Shown here piece by piece: positions 34,184 to 42,474 of a DNA stretch of 64,000 bases (position 1 is the first letter of the stretch; each line of letters begins with the position of its first letter). Source of the DNA: Lachnoclostridium sp. (GTDB lineage Bacteria; Bacillota; Clostridia; Lachnospirales; Lachnospiraceae); NCBI GenBank assembly GCA_023665475.1, contig JAMPEB010000008.1, forward strand, positions 1 through 64,000. Reading direction: 5' to 3'. The position numbers and the translations under genes were made by a program. The notes under the pieces were generated by a model, which was not told where the DNA came from, made no database searches, and worked only from the letters and a program-made list of their open reading frames with translations.

Positions 34184-36487
34184 GTGAGCAAGCAAAGAAA
34201 TCATGGCGAAGGCGTTCGCTATGAAAAAATTACGAAAACCGTGACAGCCTCAAGACCGGGGAAGCCTATACAAAACAATACTGTGAATTTTGGATATGGC
34301 AGTGAAGAAATAGAATATGATGTGCCTGCCCACGCTGTCCACTCTTCACATGATACACATGGGGAGGGCGGCAGGGAAGTAGAGTATACGGCTTTCAACC
34401 ATGGCAGGGCAGTGGAATATGATGACAGTCCGGAATACACAGAATATGACGGCACGGAAACCGGGTATGGCGAAGATGCCGGATACGGTAGTTATGCGGA
34501 ATATAACGACGGTTTTTTCTATGAGGATTCTTATCAGGATTCCTTTCAGGAAGGAGAAAGCGGATATAACGGTTATGACGGAAGCGTAGGATATGAGGAT
34601 GGTTTCGCCTATGCAGACGGTTCGGAATATAATGACGGCTATACATATGACAACATGGAGTATGACGGCTATGCCTATGATGACAGTGCGGGATATGAAG
34701 AGCCTCCTCAATATCAAAGGACAAGAAGCGCTAAAAGAAGAACGGGGCGGCGCACAGGCAGCAGAAAGCAGAGAAGCAGAGCGCACCAAAGGAGCAGAGC
34801 CGCCCGGAATGACAGTGCGGTTCAAAGCAGGCAGAGGAAATCCGCACCAAACCGTCAAATGCAGCAAGAGCAAAACAGATACAGGAGGCGTAGAAAACGG
34901 GGGACAAGTCTGATGCCGTTGGGAATCTGCGCAGTCATGCTGGCAGTGTTTTTTGCGGTCTTTCAGTTATATCTGGGCAGCATGGTCTATAAGGTGTGCA
35001 GAGTGGAGGCAGGAGTTACCGTTTCGCCTTCCGATTTTATGAAAAACGGAGATACGAAAGCGGTTTTTGTGGGGGAAGCTCAATCCTTTGATATTACAAA
35101 GCCGGATACCTATACGGTCAAGGTCAAAAGCGGGCTGTTTACCCATAAATGTACCCTTATTGTGGAAGATACCATTGCGCCGAAGGCTCAGGCAGTACAG
35201 GTGACAGTGGAAAAGGGAGATGTCTGCAGCGCCGAAGATTTTGTGAAAGATATTCAGGATGCTACACAGGTGACGGTTTCTTATGTGAAAGAACCGGATT
35301 TTTCTAAATTTGGAAATCAGTCCGTGCAGGTGGCTTTAACCGATGAGGGCAGGAACAGGACCGTTTTGGATGCTGTGCTGGTTGTCTCTAAGGTAAAAGG
35401 CAGCGTGACGGTGGAAGTCGGCAGTAAACCTCCCGCAGTGCAGGCATTTGCAAGCACAGGGGAAGCATCTTTCCTTACGGATGTACAGGCGATTGACTAC
35501 TCACAGGTAGGGGAGCATGAGATATCTTTGAAGGTGGACGGGGAAACCTATGCGTCCGTGCTGCATGTTGTGGATACGGTGCCGCCCAAGGTACAGGTGA
35601 AAGATGTGGAGAGTTTTTTGCTGTATCATCTTGACCCTCAGGAATTCGCCCTTGAGATAGAAGATGCCACACAGGTAACGGCGGCTTACAAAAGCGAGCC
35701 GGATTGGACAAAGACCGGCACCCAAAAGGTAGAGATTGTTTTTGCGGATCAGGGTAATAATGAAACTGTGGCGGAAGCAAATCTCACATTGAAGCAGGAT
35801 ACGCAAAAACCCAAGATTCAGGGGGCAAAAGATATCAAGGCATTTATCGGGGACAGCGTGGCTTACAGAAAGAATGTTACCGTAGAAGATAACTGTCCGG
35901 ATTGCGAATTGACGGTGGATACCTCCAAGGTGGATCTGAATACCGAGGGCACTTATGATGTGACCTATACCGCAAAGGATCTGGCAGGAAATACGGACAG
36001 CGTAACCGTAAAGCTTACGGTTGCGAAAAGGGAGTATGACCTTGACACGGTGAATGAGCTTGCGGACGAGATACTGGCGGAGATTATCAAACCGGGAATG
36101 ACGGACAAGGAGAAGCTGCGTGCCATTTATAATTATAATCTGACTCACATCGGTTATGTGAATGATTCGGAAAAAGAGGATTATGTCAAGGCGGCTTATC
36201 AGGGATTTACGGAAGGTCGGGGCGACTGCTTTGTATACGCCAGCGCCGCAAAGGTTCTGCTCACAAGGGCGGGAATCACCAATATGGATATTGAGAAGAT
36301 TCCGGCAGCGACCCTGCATTATTGGAATCTGGTAGATATCGGGGACGGCTGGTATCATTTTGACACCACCCCCAGAAAAGACCATCCTACCATTTTCATG
36401 TGGACGGATGAACAGTTGATGGATTATTCCGAAAAGCATAATAAGTCGCATAATTATGACCATTCCCTGTATCCGGAGGTCAACTGA
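34184..36487 (+). CDS. Membrane-anchored transglutaminase-like protein with Ig-like domains
   Basis: The 767-residue protein starts at GTG 34184, six bases after AAGGAG. Residues about 45-180 are rich in Tyr, Asp, Glu and Gly; about 180-245 are rich in Arg and Lys; one membrane helix follows (about 246-268, LMPLGICAVMLAVFFAVFQL). Outside the cell come three or more bacterial Ig-like segments (about 290-610, for example VEDTIAPKAQAVQV) and a transglutaminase domain with Cys682 (GDCFVYAS), His712 (LHYWNLV) and Asp in HFDTTPR. The triad is intact, so crosslinking or proteolysis of surface proteins is likely. The basic stretch before the helix places the long N-terminal tail in the cytoplasm. Confidence 0.9.
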   Translation: MSKQRNHGEGVRYEKITKTVTASRPGKPIQNNTVNFGYGSEEIEYDVPAHAVHSSHDTHGEGGREVEYTAFNHGRAVEYDDSPEYTEYDGTETGYGEDAGYGSYAEYNDGFFYEDSYQDSFQEGESGYNGYDGSVGYEDGFAYADGSEYNDGYTYDNMEYDGYAYDDSAGYEEPPQYQRTRSAKRRTGRRTGSRKQRSRAHQRSRAARNDSAVQSRQRKSAPNRQMQQEQNRYRRRRKRGTSLMPLGICAVMLAVFFAVFQLYLGSMVYKVCRVEAGVTVSPSDFMKNGDTKAVFVGEAQSFDITKPDTYTVKVKSGLFTHKCTLIVEDTIAPKAQAVQVTVEKGDVCSAEDFVKDIQDATQVTVSYVKEPDFSKFGNQSVQVALTDEGRNRTVLDAVLVVSKVKGSVTVEVGSKPPAVQAFASTGEASFLTDVQAIDYSQVGEHEISLKVDGETYASVLHVVDTVPPKVQVKDVESFLLYHLDPQEFALEIEDATQVTAAYKSEPDWTKTGTQKVEIVFADQGNNETVAEANLTLKQDTQKPKIQGAKDIKAFIGDSVAYRKNVTVEDNCPDCELTVDTSKVDLNTEGTYDVTYTAKDLAGNTDSVTVKLTVAKREYDLDTVNELADEILAEIIKPGMTDKEKLRAIYNYNLTHIGYVNDSEKEDYVKAAYQGFTEGRGDCFVYASAAKVLLTRAGITNMDIEKIPAATLHYWNLVDIGDGWYHFDTTPRKDHPTIFMWTDEQLMDYSEKHNKSHNYDHSLYPEVN

Positions 36488-36539
36488 GCGATGTCCTGCG
36501 GTTGGACAAAAAGGATATGCGGATTAAAGAGGAAGCGTT

Positions 36540-37256
36540 ATGAAAAAATTAGGAGTGATTGGCGGGCTGGGTCCCATGGCAACAGCATATTTTCTGCAGT
36601 TAGTCATTCAGATGAGCGATGCAAAGACAGATCAGGAACATATTGAGACAATCATTCACAGCAGACCGCAGATACCCGACAGAACCCGGTATATTTTGGG
36701 ACTTAGCGGGGACAATCCCATGCCTCTGATGGTTCAAACCGGAAAAGGGCTGGTCGGTCAGGGGGCGGAGGTGATTGCGATTCCCTGTATCACGGCTCAC
36801 TTTTTCCAAAAGCAGTTGGAGAAGGAGATTGGCGTGCCCATTGTGAACGCGATAGAAGAAACCGCTTTGCAGTTGGAAGCGGCGGGCATTGATAAAGCGG
36901 GTATTCTGGCAACGGACGGGACGATTCAGAGCGGTTTGTTCCAAGAGACTCTGGAGAAACATGAAATCCGCTGTATCCTGCCGGATGAAAAGGGGCAGAA
37001 ACAGGTTATGCGCCTGATTTATGAGGATATTAAATCGGGAAATCCCATAGAGCTTTCCCTGTTTAAAGAAGTGTCCGGACAGCTTTTCAGAAAAGGAGCG
37101 CAGGCTGTATTGCTTGCCTGTACGGAATTGTCCCTGATCAAGAGGGATTACGGCGTGGGGGCAGGTTTTTTGGATGTCATGGAAGTGCTGGCAAGAAAGT
37201 CGGTTCTTTCCTGTGGCAGACTAAAGAAAGAATATGAGCAGTTGGTAACAAAATGA
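36540..37256 (+). CDS. Aspartate/glutamate racemase family protein
   Basis: The 238-residue protein has GVIGGLGPMATAYFL and two catalytic-type cysteines, in IPCITAH and LLACTELSL, as in cofactor-free Asp/Glu racemases. The first motif is usually PCNTAH. It may make D-Asp or D-Glu. It lies 52 bases after the transglutaminase gene, and its stop overlaps an ATG before the next lipoprotein. Confidence 0.88.
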   Translation: MKKLGVIGGLGPMATAYFLQLVIQMSDAKTDQEHIETIIHSRPQIPDRTRYILGLSGDNPMPLMVQTGKGLVGQGAEVIAIPCITAHFFQKQLEKEIGVPIVNAIEETALQLEAAGIDKAGILATDGTIQSGLFQETLEKHEIRCILPDEKGQKQVMRLIYEDIKSGNPIELSLFKEVSGQLFRKGAQAVLLACTELSLIKRDYGVGAGFLDVMEVLARKSVLSCGRLKKEYEQLVTK

Positions 37257-37291
37257 AAAAATACAAGAATCACCCGGAAGGAGAGGTAAAA

Positions 37292-37840
37292 ATGAAAAAA
37301 TTAGCGGTAGTATTGATGATGGCAGGAATGCTGCTGGTGACAGGATGCGGAAACAGCGAGAAGGTTATTGACGGCAATGTGAAGAATCAGGGCTCGGGAA
37401 GTACGCAGGAGCAAGGCGCGGGCACACAGACCCAGGCAAAGGGCTATGTATTTGTTTCCGGCAGTACAACAGTGGAGATAGACGCTTTGGCAGCCCCTAT
37501 TGTTGAGAAACTGGGGGAGCCGGTTTCTTATTATGAGGCGGCAAGCTGTGCTTTTGAGGGATTGGATAAAATGTATACCTATCAGGGATTTGAGCTGGAC
37601 ACCTATCCCACGGGGGACGACGATTATGTGTCTGCGGTGATTTTTAAGGATGATTCCGTAAAAACCCCGGAGGGCGTGGGAATCGGCGACACGGCAAAGA
37701 AGGTGGAAGAAGTTTATGGAAGCGCTTCTGCGGGAAGCGGGACTTTGGAGTATGCGAAAGACGGCATGAAGCTTTGCTTTATTGTAAAAGATGATGAAGT
37801 TGTTTCCGTGGAATACAGGACTACAGTGCTTGACAATTAG
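37292..37840 (+). CDS. Small lipoprotein of unknown function
   Basis: The 182-residue protein has a signal peptide ending in the lipobox LVTGC and a low-complexity Gln/Gly/Ser/Thr linker (about 25-60), then a compact domain (for example GVGIGDTAKKVEEVYG) I do not assign. ATG 37292 follows GGAAGGAGAGG; the in-frame ATG at 37253 would spoil the signal peptide. A strong promoter for the next operon overlaps its 3' end. Confidence 0.8.
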   Translation: MKKLAVVLMMAGMLLVTGCGNSEKVIDGNVKNQGSGSTQEQGAGTQTQAKGYVFVSGSTTVEIDALAAPIVEKLGEPVSYYEAASCAFEGLDKMYTYQGFELDTYPTGDDDYVSAVIFKDDSVKTPEGVGIGDTAKKVEEVYGSASAGSGTLEYAKDGMKLCFIVKDDEVVSVEYRTTVLDN

Positions 37841-37858
37841 CAGGGTGGCATATATACT
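37830..37858 (+). promoter_or_regulatory. Promoter of the Dlt-like operon
   Basis: TTGACA (37830-37835), a 17-base spacer and TATACT (37853-37858), a near-consensus promoter that starts inside the last codons of the lipoprotein gene and leaves a leader of about 80 bases. Confidence 0.8.
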
Positions 37859-37942
37859 AATTTTTGTAGGGTTATGCTTTGCTGCGGGAATTTATGACGC
37901 AGGGTTTTCGCAGGAACCCAAATAGGAACTTTGGGGAAAAAT

Positions 37943-39457
37943 ATGCAGAACAATGTGCTGAATTATTTAAATAAAATCGTAAAAGAAAAACCTGACAAGA
38001 CAGCTTATTCCGACGGTACGGATTCCCTGAGCTTCAGAGAGGTCTATGAACAGAGCCGCAGCATCGGAAGCTTTCTTCACCGCAAGGGTATTTATAAGAA
38101 GCCCGTTGTGGTTTTTATGCGGAAATCGCCCAAAGAAGTGACCGCCTTTTTCGGTGTGGTGACGGGGGGCTGTTTTTATGTCCCCATTGACGAGGAGATG
38201 CCAAGCGGCAGGATTCAGTTGATTCTGAATAATGTGCAGTCCCCTTTGATTATTTGTGACGGGGATACCCTTGAGATGGCGAGAACCTTTGACACAAATG
38301 GCGGCGAATTGGCTCTTTATGATGAGATGGCACAGGAGAAAGAGGACGCGTCGGCGCTGGAAGAAATTTATGAGAAAGCCATTGATACGGACCCTATCTA
38401 TATTGTATTTACTTCCGGTTCCACCGGGATTCCCAAGGGAGTTGCGGCGTGCCACCGTTCGGTGATAGACTATGTGGAGCAGCTCTCGGAACTGCTTGAT
38501 TTTGATGAAAATACCGTTTTCGGCAATCAGGCGCCTCTTTATTTTGACGCCTGCCTGAAGGAATTGTATCCTACCATTAAATTCGGCGCAACGGCATATC
38601 TGATTCCCAGAAATCTTTTTTCCATGCCCGTTGCGTTGGTGGAATATCTGAATGCGCATAAAATCAACACGATATGCTGGGTGGTTTCCGCCCTGACCAT
38701 GGTGAGCGCTTTTGACACATTTTCCATTGTGAAGCCCGAGTATCTGCACACTGTGGCTTTCGGAAGCGAGGTATTTCCCATAAAGCAGTTCAGAATCTGG
38801 CGAAAGGCTCTGCCGGACGCTGTTTTTACGAATTTGTACGGACCTACGGAAGGCACGGGAATGTGCTGTTATTACAGGGTGGAGCGCGAATTTGCGGACG
38901 ATGAGGTCATTCCTGTGGGGCGTCCTTTCCCCAACCGGGAGATTCTGCTTTTGACGGAGGAAGGAAAGCAGGCGCAAGAAGGCGGGGAAGGCGAAATCTG
39001 TATCCGGGGGACATCCCTTACTCTGGGGTATTATAACGACCCTGTCCGGACGGCGGAGGCTTTTGTCCAAAATCCGTTAAATACCGCTTATCCGGAGCTG
39101 ATTTATAAGACCGGGGATATCGGACGGTACAACGAGGCGGGAGAGCTGGTCTTTGTTTCCCGTAAAGACTATCAGATTAAGCATATGGGTCACCGCATTG
39201 AGCTGGGCGAAATCGAGGTAAATGTGGACATGCTTGAGGGCATCCATATGGCAGCCTGTATTTATGACACAAATAAGGTAAAAATTGTATTGTATTTTGT
39301 GGGAGAAATGACAGAGAAAGAGCTTCTGGCAATGTTAAAGACGAAGCTGCCCAGATATATGATTCCCAATAAGATTATCCGGCTGGAACAGATGCCCTTT
39401 ACGGCAAACGGAAAAATAGACAGGGTAACATTGAAAAAGAATTATGAAAATGCATGA
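37943..39457 (+). CDS. Amino-acid adenylation enzyme, DltA-like
   Basis: Activates an amino acid with ATP for loading on the carrier protein encoded next. The 504-residue protein has the adenylation motifs in order: FTSGSTGIPKG (A3), NLYGPTEG (A5), YKTGDIGRY (A7), KDYQIKHMGHRIELGEIE (A8) and TANGKIDR (A10 with the catalytic Lys). Single-domain length and gene order match DltA. The substrate cannot be read from sequence with confidence; D-alanine is the family default. ATG 37943 is used; an in-frame TTG lies at 37931. Confidence 0.9.
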   Translation: MQNNVLNYLNKIVKEKPDKTAYSDGTDSLSFREVYEQSRSIGSFLHRKGIYKKPVVVFMRKSPKEVTAFFGVVTGGCFYVPIDEEMPSGRIQLILNNVQSPLIICDGDTLEMARTFDTNGGELALYDEMAQEKEDASALEEIYEKAIDTDPIYIVFTSGSTGIPKGVAACHRSVIDYVEQLSELLDFDENTVFGNQAPLYFDACLKELYPTIKFGATAYLIPRNLFSMPVALVEYLNAHKINTICWVVSALTMVSAFDTFSIVKPEYLHTVAFGSEVFPIKQFRIWRKALPDAVFTNLYGPTEGTGMCCYYRVEREFADDEVIPVGRPFPNREILLLTEEGKQAQEGGEGEICIRGTSLTLGYYNDPVRTAEAFVQNPLNTAYPELIYKTGDIGRYNEAGELVFVSRKDYQIKHMGHRIELGEIEVNVDMLEGIHMAACIYDTNKVKIVLYFVGEMTEKELLAMLKTKLPRYMIPNKIIRLEQMPFTANGKIDRVTLKKNYENA

Positions 39458-39491
39458 TAACGCCTGATAAAGCGGGCAGATAGGAGCAGAA

Positions 39492-39719
39492 ATGGAAGAA
39501 TTATTGAAGATTTTGAGTGATTTACATCCGGATGTGGATTTTGAGACGGAGGATAAGCTGATTGACGATATGATTCTGGACTCTCTGGATATTGTCAATC
39601 TTATTACGGAAATCAGCGATGTGTTTGATGTAACTATCACTGCGAAGGACATTGTTCCTGAAAACTTTAATTCGGCGGAGGCGCTGTATGCGTTAATTCA
39701 AAGGCTGGAAGATGAATAA
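39492..39719 (+). CDS. Acyl/peptidyl carrier protein, DltC-like
   Basis: The 75-residue carrier protein has DDMILDSLDIVNLI, with Ser31 as the 4'-phosphopantetheine site. It follows the adenylation gene after 34 bases and should carry the activated amino acid as a thioester to the MBOAT protein. TAGGAG precedes the ATG. Confidence 0.92.
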   Translation: MEELLKILSDLHPDVDFETEDKLIDDMILDSLDIVNLITEISDVFDVTITAKDIVPENFNSAEALYALIQRLEDE

Positions 39720-39751
39720 GGGAACCCGGGCGGAGGTTCAGGGAGTTTGAT

Positions 39752-41344
39752 ATGCTCTTTACATCATATGAATTTTTAGGTTTTGTTGCGGTCTTGTTTT
39801 TGCTCTATTATCTGGTGCCGAAAAAATGCCAATGGGCGCTTTTGCTCGCGGCAAGCTATCTCTTTTATTTTATAGCGGGAGCAGATTATCTGGTTTATAT
39901 CGTGGCGACAACGGTCACCACTTATTTTGCTGCCCTGAAAATAGAAAAAAATGCCCTCAGGCAGAGCGCCTATTTAAAAGAGCATAAGGCGGAAATGTCA
40001 AAGGAAGAAAAAACGCTCTATAAAAACGGGCAGAAGCGCATCCGCATCCGTTGGGCGGCAGGCTGCATCCTTATCAATCTGGGCATTCTTGCGCTGGTAA
40101 AATACTCCAATTTTTTTATTTCCAATATCAATCAAATAGGGAAAGCCTTCGGGTGGGCGGGGCAGATTTCCTTTCTGGATTTGGCGCTGCCTCTGGGGAT
40201 TTCCTTTTATACTTTTCAGGCCGTGGGGTATCTGATTGATGTGTATCGGGGCACGGTGCCCGCGGAAAAAAATCTTTTTAAGCTGGCTTTGTTTATCTCT
40301 TTTTTCCCGTTATTGATACAGGGACCTATCAGCCGGTTTGGGGATTTGGCAAAATCCCTTTATGAAAAACATTCTTTTGAAGTTAAAACCGTTGCCTATG
40401 GTTTGCAGCGCATTCTATGGGGTTATTTTAAGAAGCTGGTCATTGCGGACAGAATACTTTCCGGTGTAAGCACGATTATCGGAGAACCGGCGGTTTACCG
40501 GGGCGCCTATGTGTTTGTGGGAATGTTGTTCTATACGCTGGAGCTGTATGCGGACTTCACCGGGGGAATTGATATCACCATCGGTATTGCGCAGGTGATG
40601 GGCATTACCGTGCAGGAAAACTTTAACCGTCCCTATTTTTCCAAATCTCTTAAAGAATATTGGCGCAGATGGCATATTTCCATGTGTTCGTGGTTTCGGG
40701 ATTATGTTTTCTATCCCGTTTCCACCTGTAAGCCCATGCAGAAATTCACCAAATTTTCCCGCAGGACTTTGGGGGAGGTAATCGGCAGGAGGCTGCCCAT
40801 GTATCTGTCCTCTTTTGTAGTCTGGTTTGCAACGGGAATCTGGCATGGGGCAAGCTGGAATTTCATTGTATGGGGTCTTTCTAACTGGCTCATCCTCATG
40901 GTTTCCGAGGAGTTTGAACCTCTTTATGCAAAGTTTCACAAGCATTTTGCTTTCGCGGAAAAAAGAGGTTATCAGGTCTTTCAGACAGGGAGAACTTTTC
41001 TTTTGGTGTGCGTCTTAAATATTTTTGACTGCTATGCTTCCCTGTCAGATACTTTTGGGGCAATCTGCTCTATGTTCACGACGGCAAATTGGCATATTCT
41101 GTGGGACGGCTCCCTTTTACATCTGGGACTGACACCCCTTGATTATGGTATTCTCGCCATAGGGGTGGTGGCGCTTCTTTTGGTAAGCTTAAGCCAGCGA
41201 AACGGCAGCATACGGGACAAAATCGCAAAATATCCTTATCCGGTGCGCTTTGTGGTCTGGTACGGATTATTTTTAATCGTGCTTTTGACGGGAGCTTACG
41301 GAATCGGATATGACGCCAGCCAGTTTATCTATAATAGGTTTTAG
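39752..41344 (+). CDS. MBOAT-family membrane O-acyltransferase, DltB-like
   Basis: The 530-residue membrane protein has about ten helices and the MBOAT signature FATGIWHGASWNFIVWG with catalytic His365, plus the conserved ENFNRPYFSKSLKEYWRRWHISM block. It should take the aminoacyl group from the carrier and move it across the membrane. 32 bases after the carrier gene and 16 before the SGNH gene. Confidence 0.93.
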   Translation: MLFTSYEFLGFVAVLFLLYYLVPKKCQWALLLAASYLFYFIAGADYLVYIVATTVTTYFAALKIEKNALRQSAYLKEHKAEMSKEEKTLYKNGQKRIRIRWAAGCILINLGILALVKYSNFFISNINQIGKAFGWAGQISFLDLALPLGISFYTFQAVGYLIDVYRGTVPAEKNLFKLALFISFFPLLIQGPISRFGDLAKSLYEKHSFEVKTVAYGLQRILWGYFKKLVIADRILSGVSTIIGEPAVYRGAYVFVGMLFYTLELYADFTGGIDITIGIAQVMGITVQENFNRPYFSKSLKEYWRRWHISMCSWFRDYVFYPVSTCKPMQKFTKFSRRTLGEVIGRRLPMYLSSFVVWFATGIWHGASWNFIVWGLSNWLILMVSEEFEPLYAKFHKHFAFAEKRGYQVFQTGRTFLLVCVLNIFDCYASLSDTFGAICSMFTTANWHILWDGSLLHLGLTPLDYGILAIGVVALLLVSLSQRNGSIRDKIAKYPYPVRFVVWYGLFLIVLLTGAYGIGYDASQFIYNRF

Positions 41345-41360
41345 GAGAGATACAGACGCA

Positions 41361-42428
41361 ATGGAACAGGTAAAAAATAAAAAAGTGAAAACTTTCATAA
41401 AGATAAGCGTATCGGCGCTGATTGTGCTGGTAAGCCTGTATTTGCTGCAAAGGCTCCTTGTGCCCAAGTATGTGGACGGCATTGTGGAGGGGGCTTTTGT
41501 AGCGGAATATTACAGGGAAGAAAAAGATTTTGATGTTATTTTTATCGGTGACTGTGAGGTTTATGAAAATTTTTCTCCGGTGGTGCTCTGGGAGGAATAT
41601 GGCATTAACAGTTATATCAGAGGCAGTGCGGAGCAGTATATCTGGCAGTCTTATTATCTTTTGGAGGATACCCTGCGGTATGAGACGCCCAAAGCCGTCG
41701 TCTTTAATATTCAGTCCCTGCAGTTTGACAAATCCCAGAACGAAGCCTATAACCGTATGACGCTGGAGGGGATGAAATGGTCTTCCTCCAAGGTGAATGC
41801 CATCCGGGCTTCCATGAAGGAGAATGAAAATTTTCTGGATTATGTCTTTCCTATTCTGAGATATCACAGCAGATGGAGCGAGCTTACGAAAACGGATGTG
41901 CAGTATATGTTCGATACAAAGCCGGTATCCCACAACGGCTACTATATGAGGGTGGATGTAAAGCCTGCGGAGAATGTGCCTTCCGGCAGAATTTTAAGCG
42001 ATTACAGTTTTGGAGAAAACGCGTGGAAGTATCTGGATATGATGACCGCGCTCTGCGAGGAGAAAGGTATCAGGCTGATTTTGATCAAGGCGCCCAGTCT
42101 TTATCCCTATTGGTATGACGAGTGGGAGGCTCAGGTGGAGGATTATGCCGAAGAAAACGGTCTGACCTATATTAATTTTCTGGAGATTGGGGATGAGACG
42201 GGGATTGATTATCGGACGGATACCTATGACGCAGGACTGCACATGAATCTTTCCGGTGCGGAAAAACTCTCCATGTGGCTGGGGCGGATGCTGACAGAGC
42301 AGGTGGAAGGGATTCATGACAGGCATGGGGAAGAAGATTTGTGTGCTGTTTGGGAAGAAAAAATTGCCGCATATGAGGCGGAGAAACAGGCGCAGTATAT
42401 ACGCTATGGCATGGTAGAGGAGTATTAG
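41361..42428 (+). CDS. SGNH/DltD-like protein with Cys at the nucleophile position
   Basis: The 355-residue protein has one N-terminal membrane helix (residues about 15-35) and an outside SGNH-type domain. Block I reads FIGDCEVYENFSP, so Cys65 stands where Ser is usual (GDS/GSS), and the last block reads DAGLHMNLSGAEKLS with Asp290 and His294. In DltD-like proteins this domain passes the acyl group to the wall polymer. ATG 41361 follows AGGAGA. It completes a four-gene Dlt-like set. Confidence 0.85.
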   Translation: MEQVKNKKVKTFIKISVSALIVLVSLYLLQRLLVPKYVDGIVEGAFVAEYYREEKDFDVIFIGDCEVYENFSPVVLWEEYGINSYIRGSAEQYIWQSYYLLEDTLRYETPKAVVFNIQSLQFDKSQNEAYNRMTLEGMKWSSSKVNAIRASMKENENFLDYVFPILRYHSRWSELTKTDVQYMFDTKPVSHNGYYMRVDVKPAENVPSGRILSDYSFGENAWKYLDMMTALCEEKGIRLILIKAPSLYPYWYDEWEAQVEDYAEENGLTYINFLEIGDETGIDYRTDTYDAGLHMNLSGAEKLSMWLGRMLTEQVEGIHDRHGEEDLCAVWEEKIAAYEAEKQAQYIRYGMVEEY

Positions 42429-42474
42429 CGGCTTTTAGGCAGTATGGCGCAAAAGCGCGGAAACGAGGATGAAT

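Noticed and set aside
37292..42428. Standard dltABCD operon for D-alanylation of teichoic acid
   Set aside because: Gene types match, but the carrier lies before the MBOAT gene, the SGNH protein differs at its nucleophile and the operon continues to asnB and sugar genes; the amino acid cannot be fixed from sequence, so only Dlt-like is claimed.
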